Assembly (NCBI GenBank): GCA_963738425.1
Contig: CAVTWT010000010.1
Location: forward strand, 1 to 64,000
Direction: 5' to 3'
Source: CADEEN01 sp963738425
GTDB taxonomy: Bacteria > Pseudomonadota > Gammaproteobacteria > Burkholderiales > Burkholderiaceae_C
Length of the DNA: 64,000 nucleotides
Positions within the stretch are counted from its first letter, which is position 1. Every line of letters starts with the position of its first letter. The translations under genes and the position numbers were made by a program. Of the stretch, positions 7,340-15,215 are shown piece after piece. Under the pieces are notes generated by a model. It worked only from the letters and a program-made list of their open reading frames with translations. It did not search any database and was not told the origin of the DNA.

Positions 7340-8278
7340 CTAGCCCCTTTGCTGGTGGTACAGGTTCTGCGGGTGCTGGCCTTCGGCGAAGAAGGACCAG
7401 CGCTCGGCCAGCAGGCCGAAGTACTGGACGACGAACAGCAGCGCACCCACACCGGCTGTCACGCCCGCGCCCACAACGACCAGCGCAGCCACCGGCGCAA
7501 CGACACCGAACACGACCGCGCACAGGCGCATGCCGATCACATGCCATGAGGCGTGGCCATGAAGGAACTCGCGCGTGCCGAAGCTGCCGGCCGTCATGCC
7601 CTGCGAGGTCTGCACGATCCGCGGGTGGCGCACACCGAGCGCAGTCTGGATCGTGGTCTTCGGCGGCAACGTCAGGTTGCGCCACAGCGTCAGGCCCCGT
7701 GAAACGCCACCCGCGAGCGTGCTGATCAACGCCGCCATCGCCAGCGGTGCGGCCAGCGGCGGCGCAAGCGCAGCGGCGAGCGCCGTGCACAGCATCAGGC
7801 CCGAGGCGATGCCGAGCAGCATGTAGTTCCACGGCGTGAGCGGCGTGGCCCACTCGCGGATCGCCTTGACCGCCGCGTAGATCATGCCGGTGCACAGGTA
7901 GAGCAGCAGCGCGAGCACGGCCGCGCCGATGCCCCAGCCGAAGGTCGCCTTGGCCCACCAATGCGACACCGCCCACGCCGCCACGCAGACCAGGAAGGCC
8001 GGCAACACGATGACCTCGCGCGACAGCCACGAGGTCCGCCACATCGCAGCCGCCCGCCACGCTCGCAGGGGGTGACCGAGATGGAAGGTCGCGGCGACGA
8101 GGCCGATGGCGCCGAGCAGCAGCGCCAGCACTGCACCAACAATGTAGAAGCTCGTCTCCGGCGCCGGTGTCAGGTGGCCCAGGCTGGCGCCGATGTCGAT
8201 GCCGACGAGCACCAGCATCAAGCCCTGCGCCGCGCCGGCCAGCGTGGTGAAAAAGATCATCGACCAGGGGGGGTGCAT
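7340..8278 (-). CDS. soeC: Sulfite dehydrogenase membrane anchor SoeC (DmsC family)
   Basis: A 312-aa polytopic protein of the DmsC anchor family, with about eight hydrophobic segments and the early motif MIFFTTLAGAAQGL. The family anchors a molybdenum enzyme to the inner membrane and passes electrons to quinone. It is the last gene of the soeABC-type operon; a 79-base gap containing a dispersed repeat separates it from soeB. Its 3' third is duplicated as a decayed copy at 2511-2800. DmsC of a DMSO or thiosulfate-type reductase is the alternative, but the partner SoeA favours sulfite oxidation. Confidence 0.8.
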   Translation of the reverse strand: MHPPWSMIFFTTLAGAAQGLMLVLVGIDIGASLGHLTPAPETSFYIVGAVLALLLGAIGLVAATFHLGHPLRAWRAAAMWRTSWLSREVIVLPAFLVCVAAWAVSHWWAKATFGWGIGAAVLALLLYLCTGMIYAAVKAIREWATPLTPWNYMLLGIASGLMLCTALAAALAPPLAAPLAMAALISTLAGGVSRGLTLWRNLTLPPKTTIQTALGVRHPRIVQTSQGMTAGSFGTREFLHGHASWHVIGMRLCAVVFGVVAPVAALVVVGAGVTAGVGALLFVVQYFGLLAERWSFFAEGQHPQNLYHQQRG

Positions 8279-8280
8279 GT

Positions 8281-8352
8281 CAGTGGCGCCCGGCCGTCCG
8301 AAGCCACTGACCGCCCCCTCGGGGGGCAGGAACGAAGTGACGTGGGGGTTGT
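8281..8352. repeat. GC-rich dispersed repeat, copy 1 (soeB-soeC gap)
   Basis: The sequence has GGCCGTCC-AAGCC, then GCCCCCTCGGGGGGCAG, then GTGGGGGT. The same series of blocks occurs at about 52379-52460 (inside a coding sequence) and 61680-61743 (intergenic). The central CCCCC-TC-GGGGG can form a hairpin. It fills almost the whole soeB-soeC gap. Confidence 0.7.
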
Positions 8353-8357
8353 TTCAT

Positions 8358-9086
8358 CTAGTGCTCCCAGTCGCCCGACAACGGCACACCGCCCGCAGCG
8401 GGCTCGCGCCCTTCAACCCGAAGCGGGTTCTGTTCGCGCACGATCTGCGCCGGGTCGGTGTGGGCTTCGGTCTTGCGGCGCGGCAGGTAGTGGTTGGCCG
8501 GCTGCGTGCCGAGTTCGGGCATCAGCGTGTAGCCGCCGCGCTCGGCAATGGCACGCGAGACTTCGCTGTCGGGATCGTGCACGTCGCCGAACAAGCGCGC
8601 ATTGGTCGGGCAGGCCATCACGCACGCCGGTTTGCGCTCGGCCTCGGGCAAGGCCTTGTCCGTGATGCGATCGACGCACAGCGTGCACTTGGTCATCACC
8701 TGGCGCTTCTCGTCGAGTTCACGCACGCCGTACGGGCAGGCCCAGGCGCAGTACTTGCAGCCGATGCACTTGTCGTAGTCGACGAGCACGATGCCGTCTT
8801 CCTCGCGCTTGTAGCTCGCCCCCGTCGGGCACACCGGCACGCAGGGTGGGTCTTCGCAGTGGTGGCAGCTTTTCGGGAAGTGCACCGTCTGTGTCTGCGG
8901 AAACTCGCCGACTTCGAAGCTCAGCACGCGGTTGAAGAAGGTGCCCGTCGGGTCGGCGCCGTAAGCGTTCTCATCGACCAGCGGCCCTGCACTGCCGGAC
9001 GTGTTCCATTGTTTGCAGCTCGTCACGCAGGCGTGGCAGCCGACGCAGACGTTGAGGTCGATGACCAAGGCCAATTGTTTGGTCAT
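8358..9086 (-). CDS. soeB: Sulfite dehydrogenase iron-sulfur subunit SoeB
   Basis: A 242-aa ferredoxin-type protein with four [4Fe-4S] cysteine sets: CVGCHACVTSC, CHHCEDPPCVPVC, CIGCKYCAWAC, and a final CTLC plus ACVMAC pair. There is no Tat or Sec signal, so it is cytoplasmic, like SoeB and unlike periplasmic DmsB. It would carry electrons from the SoeA molybdenum site to SoeC and the quinone pool. The ATG at 9086 lies 2 bases after the soeA stop, so the two are translationally coupled. Confidence 0.85.
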   Translation of the reverse strand: MTKQLALVIDLNVCVGCHACVTSCKQWNTSGSAGPLVDENAYGADPTGTFFNRVLSFEVGEFPQTQTVHFPKSCHHCEDPPCVPVCPTGASYKREEDGIVLVDYDKCIGCKYCAWACPYGVRELDEKRQVMTKCTLCVDRITDKALPEAERKPACVMACPTNARLFGDVHDPDSEVSRAIAERGGYTLMPELGTQPANHYLPRRKTEAHTDPAQIVREQNPLRVEGREPAAGGVPLSGDWEH

Positions 9087-9088
9087 GG

Positions 9089-12010
9089 CTACTCTTCCTT
9101 GCCCGCAAACCAAGCCCGCCAGAACGGCGTTCGATCTGCCATGCCCGGCAACGGCGGCACGCTGTTGAACTGCGGCGAGGTTTGCTGCGGCTCGTCGTCA
9201 TCGGCGCGGCGGATGCGCACGCGCACGTCGTACCAACCCGCTTGCCCGGTGATCGGGTCGGAATTGGAGGTGCGTTCGCCGTTCGCCATCTTCAACTCCT
9301 CGCTGATCAGGTGATTGAGCAGGAAGCCTTTCTCCGACTCGTTGGCGTCGGTGGACAGCGCCCAGGCGCCCTTGGCCTTGCCGATCGCGTTCCACGTCCA
9401 CACGGTGCCCGGCTCGACCGCTTCGCTGTGGCGGCACAGACAGCGCACCTTGCCCCACTGCGACTCGACCCAGATCCAGTCGCCGTCCTCGATGTCCTGC
9501 GCCAGCGCCGTCTTCGGGTTGACGAAGAGTTCGTTGTGCGCATGAATTTGCCGTAGCCACGCGTTCTGCGAATCCCACGAGTGGTACATCGCCATCGGCC
9601 GCTGCGTCACCGCGGCCAGCGGATAGGCCTTCGTGTCGCTGGCCTGCACTTCGAGCGGTGCGTACCAGAACGGCAGCGGGTCGAAGTAGGTGGCGACACG
9701 CTCGCGCCATCGATCCGGCGGTTGGCGACCCCCACCCTTGCCTTGCGCAGCGAGGCGAAAGCGCTGCATGAACTCGGAGTAGAGATGGATCGTGATCGGA
9801 TCGACATCGCGGCGCAGACCGACGTCACGAGCCCAATGCAGATAGCCGCGGTTCCAGTTGCGCATGTAGCGGTGCTCGGCCGGCATGCGGTAGTGGTGCA
9901 CGCAGTTGTTGGCCGCGTACTGCTCCCACTGCCGCGGGTTGGGCTCGCCGCGCAAGGGTGTGTCGCCGTTCTTTCCGCGCCAGCCGGTGAGAAACCCGAT
10001 GCCCGAACCGGGCGCGGTTTCGTAGCGGACGATGAAGTCAGGGTAGTCCTTGTACTTGCGCTCACCTTCCGCAGTCGTGAACGCCGGCAGCTTCAAGCGC
10101 GACGCCAGTTCGACCAGCACCTCCTGGAACGGCTTGCATTGGCCGAGCGGCGGCACCACCGGCACGCGCACCGAATCGCAGGGGCCATCGAACTCGCTGA
10201 TCGGCCGGTCGAGCATCGACATCGCATCGTGGCGCTCGAGGTAGGTCGTGTCGGGCAGGATCAGATCGGCAAACGCCGTCATCTCCGACTGGAAGGCATC
10301 GGCGACGACGATGAACGGAATCTTGTACTGGCCCTTGTGCGGCCCCGACGGCAACTTGTCGACCAGCATCTTGCGGACCTCGGAGGTGTTCATCGTCGAG
10401 TTCCACGCCATGTTGGCCATGAACAGCAGCAGCGTGTCGATCGGGTACGGGTCGCCGCGCCAGGCGTTGGTGATGACGTTGTGCATCAAGCCGTGCGCCG
10501 AGAACGGGTACTCCCACGAGAAGGCCTTGTCGATGCGCACCGGCTCGCCCTTGGCATCGACGCACAGATCGGCCGGCGTCTCGATCCAGCCCAGCGGCGG
10601 CGCATCGAGCGGCGTGTTCGGCTTGATCGACGCAGGCCCTTTCGGCGGCCGCGCGTTTGGCGGCACGGCGCGCGGGTACGGCGCCTTGTGGCGGAAGCCG
10701 CCGGGGCGGTCGATCGTGCCGAGCAGGCTCATCAGGATGGCGAGGGCGCGAATCGATTGAAAGCCGTTGCTGTGCGCCGCCAGACCGCGCATCGCATGGA
10801 ACGCCACCGGGTTGCCCTTGACGCTCTTGTGCTCCTTGCCCCACCAGTCGGTCCACGCGATCGGCAGCTCGATCGTCTGGTCGCGCGCGGTCACGCCCAT
10901 CTCGTGCGCGAGGCGCCGGATCGTCGCCGCAGGAATGCCGGTGATCTTCTCCGCCCACTCGGGCGTGCAGTTGCGCACGCGCTCTTCGAGCAACTGGAAG
11001 GCCGGCTTGACGGGCGTGCCGTCCGGCATCGCGTAGGCGCCAAAGAGCGACGGATCGGTGCCTTCCGCATGGTCGGGCACCGGCTTCGCGGCGTGCCGGT
11101 CCCACCAATAGAAGTTGTGATGCCGCAGCGGGTTGACGACGTCGCCGACGTCGTTGCGCATCATCATGCCGAAGTCGTCGCTCGATTCATCCTGGTTCAC
11201 GAGCTGGCCGCCATTGGTGTAGCGGGCGACGAACTCGCGGTCGTACAGGCCGAGCGCGATCAGTTCGCGGATGATCGCCATGAACAGCGCACCATCGGTG
11301 CCGGGCTTGATCGGAATCCACTCGTCGGCGATCGCGGCGTAGCCGCTGCGGATCGGGTTGATGGCGATGAAGCGGCCGCCGTTGCGCTTGAACTTCGACA
11401 GCGAGGCCTTCATCGGGTTGCTGTGATGGTCTTCGGCGGTGCCGATCATCACGAACAGCTTCGCGCGGTCGAGATCGGGGCCGCCGAACTCCCAGAAGCT
11501 GCCGCCGATCGTGTAGATCATCCCCGCGGCCATGTTGACCGAGCAGAAGCCACCGTGCGCGGCGTAGTTCGGGGTGCCGAACTGGCGCGCGAACAAACCG
11601 GTCAGCGCCTGCATCTGGTCGCGGCCGGTGAAGAGCGCAAACTTTTTCGGGTCGGTGGCGCGGACCTTTCCGAGGCGCTCGGTCAGCAGCTTGAATGTGT
11701 CTTCCCACGAGATCGGCACGAACTCGCCGCTGCCGCGCTCGCTGCCGGGCTTGCGGATCAGCGGCTGCGTCAGCCGCGCTGGCGAGTACTGCTTCATGAT
11801 CCCCGCCGAGCCCTTGGCGCAGAGGATGCCCTTGTTCAGCGGGTGCTCGGGGTTGCCTTCGATGTAGCGAACCTTGGGACCATCGTCGCCGTGGCGCAGG
11901 TGCACGCGGATGCCGCAGCGGCAGGCGCACATGTAGCAGGTGGTGGTCTTGACCTCGGTCTTCGCGCCAGGCAGCGGCGGCGCCGCAGGGTCGTGAATCG
12001 GCGGGCTCAT
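9089..12010 (-). CDS. soeA: Sulfite dehydrogenase molybdopterin subunit SoeA
   Basis: A 973-aa molybdopterin oxidoreductase of the DMSO reductase superfamily. An N-terminal [4Fe-4S] motif CYMCACRC plus a later ILCAKG is followed by the molybdopterin domains (GRDQMQALTGLFARQFGTPN, GGSFWEFGGPD) and a C-terminal MoCo dinucleotide-binding domain. It lacks a Tat signal, as in cytoplasm-facing SoeA, which oxidises sulfite to sulfate with quinone as acceptor. I chose ATG 12010, since upstream codons lie in the purU promoter. The name rests on overall sequence resemblance and the SoeABC order; thiosulfate or polysulfide reductases are the alternatives. Confidence 0.8.
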   Translation of the reverse strand: MSPPIHDPAAPPLPGAKTEVKTTTCYMCACRCGIRVHLRHGDDGPKVRYIEGNPEHPLNKGILCAKGSAGIMKQYSPARLTQPLIRKPGSERGSGEFVPISWEDTFKLLTERLGKVRATDPKKFALFTGRDQMQALTGLFARQFGTPNYAAHGGFCSVNMAAGMIYTIGGSFWEFGGPDLDRAKLFVMIGTAEDHHSNPMKASLSKFKRNGGRFIAINPIRSGYAAIADEWIPIKPGTDGALFMAIIRELIALGLYDREFVARYTNGGQLVNQDESSDDFGMMMRNDVGDVVNPLRHHNFYWWDRHAAKPVPDHAEGTDPSLFGAYAMPDGTPVKPAFQLLEERVRNCTPEWAEKITGIPAATIRRLAHEMGVTARDQTIELPIAWTDWWGKEHKSVKGNPVAFHAMRGLAAHSNGFQSIRALAILMSLLGTIDRPGGFRHKAPYPRAVPPNARPPKGPASIKPNTPLDAPPLGWIETPADLCVDAKGEPVRIDKAFSWEYPFSAHGLMHNVITNAWRGDPYPIDTLLLFMANMAWNSTMNTSEVRKMLVDKLPSGPHKGQYKIPFIVVADAFQSEMTAFADLILPDTTYLERHDAMSMLDRPISEFDGPCDSVRVPVVPPLGQCKPFQEVLVELASRLKLPAFTTAEGERKYKDYPDFIVRYETAPGSGIGFLTGWRGKNGDTPLRGEPNPRQWEQYAANNCVHHYRMPAEHRYMRNWNRGYLHWARDVGLRRDVDPITIHLYSEFMQRFRLAAQGKGGGRQPPDRWRERVATYFDPLPFWYAPLEVQASDTKAYPLAAVTQRPMAMYHSWDSQNAWLRQIHAHNELFVNPKTALAQDIEDGDWIWVESQWGKVRCLCRHSEAVEPGTVWTWNAIGKAKGAWALSTDANESEKGFLLNHLISEELKMANGERTSNSDPITGQAGWYDVRVRIRRADDDEPQQTSPQFNSVPPLPGMADRTPFWRAWFAGKEE

Positions 12011-12111
12011 GAATGAAGGTGTCCATCGAAGAAGAACAGGCCGATGGTACGTGGCTCCTCCTTCGCGCCCGCCCGGCAAAATAGAGGCAGTCACTGTCTG
12101 GAGCCGCGTGC

Positions 12112-12960
12112 ATGTCTGAACCCTATGTCGTCACCCTGTCCTGCCCCGATCGCGTGGGCATCGTCCATGCCGTCACCGGCTTGCTCGTCGAGCACAACGC
12201 CAACATCACCGAGGCCGCGCAGTTCAACGATGCCAGCACAGGCCTGTTCTTCATGCGCGTGCGCTTCGACGTGCAAACGCCCGCATCGGCGACGCTGCAC
12301 AACGCCTTCGCTGCGCTGGCGAGCCAGTACGGCATGCGCTGGGATCTGCACAACGCCAACGTGCGCATGCCGACGGTGATCATGGTCAGCAAGCTCGGCC
12401 ATTGCCTGAACGACCTGCTGTTCCGCTACCGCTCGCAACTGCTGCCGCTGGACATCCGCGCCATCGTCTCCAACCACCGCGACTTCTACCAACTCGCAGC
12501 CTCGTACGACATTCCGTTCCACCACATCCCGGTCACGGCCGCGACCAAGGAGCGTGCCGAAGACCGCCTGCGCGAAGTCCTGGCGCACGAGAATGTGGAA
12601 CTGGTCGTGCTGGCGCGCTACATGCAGGTGCTGTCGGAGCGCCTGTGCAGCGACCTCTCCGGCCGCGCCATCAACATCCACCACTCGTTCCTGCCGAGCT
12701 TCAAGGGCGCACGGCCGTACCAGCAGGCGTTCGATCGCGGCGTCAAGCTGATCGGTGCCACGGCGCACTACGTGACCGGCGATCTCGACGAAGGCCCGAT
12801 CATCGAGCAGGACATTGCTCGCGCCGATCACGCGATGAGCCCGGCGCAGTTGACCGCCATCGGCCGCGACACCGAGTGCGCAGTGCTGGCCCGGGCCGTG
12901 GTCTGGCACGCCGAGCGGCGCGTGCTGCAGAACGGCCACAAGACGGTGGTCTTCCGCTAG
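12112..12960 (+). CDS. purU: Formyltetrahydrofolate deformylase
   Basis: A 282-aa enzyme. The N-terminal ACT domain (residues 1-85, starting VVTLSCPDRVGIVHAVTG) is followed by a formyltransferase-fold domain with the catalytic stretch INIHHSFLPSFKGA and the Asp-containing DLDEGPIIEQD. It hydrolyses 10-formyl-tetrahydrofolate to formate and tetrahydrofolate, balancing one-carbon pools and feeding formate to PurT where present. It is divergent from soeA, with about 100 bases between starts. Length is normal for the family. Confidence 0.95.
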   Translation: MSEPYVVTLSCPDRVGIVHAVTGLLVEHNANITEAAQFNDASTGLFFMRVRFDVQTPASATLHNAFAALASQYGMRWDLHNANVRMPTVIMVSKLGHCLNDLLFRYRSQLLPLDIRAIVSNHRDFYQLAASYDIPFHHIPVTAATKERAEDRLREVLAHENVELVVLARYMQVLSERLCSDLSGRAINIHHSFLPSFKGARPYQQAFDRGVKLIGATAHYVTGDLDEGPIIEQDIARADHAMSPAQLTAIGRDTECAVLARAVVWHAERRVLQNGHKTVVFR

Positions 12961-13062
12961 AGATGGCGGTGTCGCGCATCTCTTGAATTGGTGGGCCGGG
13001 GTCAATTGAAAGCCTCGCGCTCGGCCGCACCAGCACTCGCTTTCGCCAGTTCGGCCTACAGC

Positions 13063-13083
13063 AGCTACCCCCAAAGTTACCCC
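13063..13083. repeat. Vestigial integrase arm-site pair
   Basis: AGCTACCCCC followed 12 bases later by AGTTACCCC repeats, at identical spacing, the iterons upstream of the second integrase (59766-59787). No integrase gene is attached here. This looks like the promoter or att-arm scar of a lost integrase just downstream of purU. Confidence 0.5.
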
Positions 13084-13137
13084 GGCGGCCTCCGGTTCCC
13101 CTAGACCCCGGGCATAGGGCACAGGTTGTGACTGCCG

Positions 13138-13458
13138 TCAGTGGTAGTCCTCCTCGCGCTGGTGTCGAACCGCCAGCACCACAACGAGTTCTGGCCCGGC
13201 GATCTCATACTGAACGACATAGCCAGAGCTGCCGAAGGGAACGACAAGTTCACGACGCAACGAGCCCCCACCCTCATTTTCGACCTTGCGAAAGATGAAC
13301 GGTGTCGTAGCCAGAGCCGCCATCGCGTTGCGGATCGCCTCCAAGGCGCGGTCGGCAAGTTCCAGATCCTCGACGTACTCCGCTCGCTCGAGGAGATGGT
13401 CATAAAGGCGGCCGAGGTCTTCCTCGGCCGATGGCTCAACGATGACCTGAAAGGTCAC
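13138..13458 (-). CDS. RelE/ParE-family toxin
   Basis: A 106-aa protein with the ParE/RelE layout: the N-terminal VIVEPSAEEDLGRLYDHL, a central Arg-rich strand LRRELVVPFGSSGYVVQYEI, and a C-terminal VLAVRHQREEDY. The family comprises ribosome-dependent RNases (RelE) or gyrase poisons (ParE). The GTG start at 13458 overlaps the antitoxin stop as GTGA, so translation is coupled. It forms a type II pair with the gene at 13455-13748. Confidence 0.8.
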   Translation of the reverse strand: MTFQVIVEPSAEEDLGRLYDHLLERAEYVEDLELADRALEAIRNAMAALATTPFIFRKVENEGGGSLRRELVVPFGSSGYVVQYEIAGPELVVVLAVRHQREEDYH

Positions 13459-13748
13459 GTGGTCGCGGGCCTGCGCTTGCCTTGTAGCTCGCGGCGCCGA
13501 GCATCGAGCTTGGACTGAAGCGCAGCCACCACTTCTTCGGCTGGCCGCCCTTTGCCGGTCTTCTGGAAGCTTTTCCACGCAGCGTCGGCTCGCGCTTGGA
13601 ATTCCATCTGCATGCGCCGGAACCCGACGGCGCTTCGCACGGTCGCCTCCACGAACTCGGACAATGTTTCACCTTCGTTGAGCACGGACTCGACGTCGGC
13701 TCGCAACTTCGGCTCAACGCGAACCTGAGGAATGACAGCGGTCTTCAT
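13455..13748 (-). CDS. Antitoxin of the RelE/ParE pair
   Basis: A 97-aa protein starting MKTAVIPQVRVEPKLRADVE. The N-terminal strand plus helix-helix is ribbon-helix-helix-like, with ETLSEFVEATVRSAVGFR as in YlcI/YnfO-like antitoxins. The charged C-terminal helix (KLDARRRELQGKR) would wrap the toxin. It is placed first in the operon, as usual for antitoxins, so it probably also represses the promoter. Confidence 0.75.
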   Translation of the reverse strand: MKTAVIPQVRVEPKLRADVESVLNEGETLSEFVEATVRSAVGFRRMQMEFQARADAAWKSFQKTGKGRPAEEVVAALQSKLDARRRELQGKRRPATT

Positions 13749-14094
13749 CAAGACATTGTGTTGCATCTGCGTTGCAGCGTCAATGCTTCTCGCTGTGCTC
13801 GCGCAGCGCCGCAATCCGTGGTGCCGGGCGTTTTCGCCACAGCCTGTGGCGAAAACTCGCGCGGGGGCGAGCAGGCGCGCGGAGCGCCACCGAACACGCC
13901 GGCACGCACCTCGCGCGCTTGATTTAAGCCTGAATCCAGCGCACGACGCGTCGCTCGATCACCCTGGAATCGTCTCCGTAGTCCGAGCAGGTTGCAGGCC
14001 GAGTTCGCGACGATTCGCGGTCGCAAGTCATCGGTTGACCTCGCCACGACAGCAACTATTGTTGGACACAGACCCCTCCGTTCCGACCGTGCCA
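13749..14094. other. Non-coding stretch between the TA operon and AlpA
   Basis: A 346-base divergent region without a supported gene. It holds the strong hairpin at 13830-13856 and should carry the promoters for the leftward TA operon and the rightward alpA-like gene. I see nothing else definite. Confidence 0.5.
13830..13856. repeat. Perfect 12-bp inverted repeat with 3-base loop
   Basis: GTTTTCGCCACA (13830-13841), loop GCC, then its exact complement TGTGGCGAAAAC (13845-13856). It lies between divergent genes and is not followed by a T-run, so it may be a regulator or nicking site and not a terminator. Confidence 0.55.
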
Positions 14095-14319
14095 ATGAAG
14101 TCCACTACCGCCCCCGCGCTTCCTTCCGGCAACTCCCCGCCGCGCTTGTTCGCACGCCTGCCAACCGTGCTCGCAGCGACCGGCTTGGGTCGCTCCACCG
14201 TCTATCGCCTGATCGCCGCTGGCTCGTTCCCTGCGCCCGTGCGCCTGGGTCCACGCGCGGTAGGCTGGCGCTGGTCGGACCTGGATCAGTGGACTCGCTC
14301 ACGGCCAGGCACGCACTGA
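14095..14319 (+). CDS. AlpA-family transcriptional regulator / excisionase-like
   Basis: A 74-aa MerR-type winged-helix protein: LPTVLAATGLGRSTVYRLIAAGSFPAPVRLG followed by GWRWSDLDQW is the AlpA signature. AlpA proteins activate integrase or excision genes of P4-like islands. The ATG at 14095 gives the usual length. Its position at the head of the mobilisable segment fits control of excision, although the nearest integrases are 13 kb left and 44 kb right. Confidence 0.85.
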   Translation: MKSTTAPALPSGNSPPRLFARLPTVLAATGLGRSTVYRLIAAGSFPAPVRLGPRAVGWRWSDLDQWTRSRPGTH

Positions 14320-14347
14320 TTGGCTGCCGACCGATGCCGTCCGATAT

Positions 14348-14405
14348 GTGTATGGGACATCAAACGGCGTATGCACAATGTCCACACACCCGCTGGAATA
14401 AGTGT
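14348..14405. promoter_or_regulatory. Candidate autoregulatory operator of the TacA/TacT-type pair
   Basis: GTGTATG occurs at 14348-14354 and again at 14402-14408 across the start codon. Between them GGACAT (14355-14360) and ATGTCC (14378-14383) form an inverted repeat. Such repeats upstream of ribbon-helix-helix antitoxins usually bind the antitoxin-toxin complex. Confidence 0.45.
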
Positions 14406-14678
14406 ATGAACGCACCCGCCTCCACCGTCATCAACCTGCGCACGCCGGCCTCGCAGCGTGAACTGATCGATCGCGCCGCGCAGTTGCAGGGCAAGAGCCG
14501 CACCGAGTTCATGCTCGAAGCTTCGCGCGAGAAGGCGCAGCAGGTGTTGCTCGACCAGACGCTCTTCACCGTGACACCCAAACAGTACAAGGCGTTCGTT
14601 GATCTGATGGATGCGCCGCTCGGCAAGAACGTCGCGCTGCAACGGCTGTTGGCCAAGCGTTCGCCTTGGGAGAAGTGA
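14406..14678 (+). CDS. DUF1778 (TacA-like) antitoxin
   Basis: A 90-aa ribbon-helix-helix antitoxin: VINLRTPASQRELIDRAAQLQGKSRTEFMLEA is the DUF1778 signature, and the C-terminal tail (LLAKRSPWE) should bind the acetyltransferase toxin. It precedes the toxin and overlaps it by 4 bases. Family members repress their own promoter cooperatively with the toxin. Confidence 0.88.
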   Translation: MNAPASTVINLRTPASQRELIDRAAQLQGKSRTEFMLEASREKAQQVLLDQTLFTVTPKQYKAFVDLMDAPLGKNVALQRLLAKRSPWEK

Positions 14679-15163
14679 AGCTCTCCGCGCTCAGGCCACC
14701 GGTGCCGATCACCGCCGAACACGACACGGCGCTGTTCAACTGCCGGCACGACTCGCTGACCCAATGGCTGCGGCGGCGCGCGCTGTCCAACGCATCGAGC
14801 GGCGCCACACACACCTATGTCGTCTGCGCCGAGGGTCTTCGCGTGGTGGGCTACTACGCACTGGCCGCCGGCTCGCTGGATGTCGAGTCGGCCCCCAGCC
14901 GCTTGCGGCGCAATATGCCCGATCCGCTGCCTGTGGTCGTGCTCGGGCGGCTAGCGGCTGATGACGCTTGGTCAGGGTGCGGCATCGGCAGAGGGCTGCT
15001 CAAGGATGCCGCGCTGCGCTCGCTCCAGGCGGCAGAGATCATCGGTGTCTGCGCCTTGCTGTGCCACGCGATCGACGCCGACGCCAAGGCGTTCTACGCG
15101 AGACATGGTTTCGTCGAATCGCCGACGCAAGAGCTGACGATGATGCTTGGGCTTCGACGCTGA
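14675..15163 (+). CDS. GNAT-family toxin (TacT-like)
   Basis: A 162-aa N-acetyltransferase. An early FNCRHDSLTQWLRRRAL segment leads to a central GYYALAAGSL strand, the acetyl-CoA loop GCGIGRGLLKDA and the C-terminal FYARHGFVES. TacT-type toxins acetylate the amino group of aminoacyl-tRNA and stop translation. GTG 14675 makes a GTGA overlap with the antitoxin stop, the same arrangement as in the other TA pair nearby; a TTG at 14666 is the alternative start. Confidence 0.88.
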   Translation: MKLSALRPPVPITAEHDTALFNCRHDSLTQWLRRRALSNASSGATHTYVVCAEGLRVVGYYALAAGSLDVESAPSRLRRNMPDPLPVVVLGRLAADDAWSGCGIGRGLLKDAALRSLQAAEIIGVCALLCHAIDADAKAFYARHGFVESPTQELTMMLGLRR

Positions 15164-15215
15164 CTGCCGTTTGGCATTGCGCGGCGCCGCCGTGCATCTG
15201 CATGTCAGTCTGGAT

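Noticed and set aside
9581..12016. An 811-codon open frame on the plus strand
   Set aside because: It lies antisense to soeA, is rich in Arg, His and Val as expected for the complement of GC-rich codons, and has no domain or ribosome binding site.
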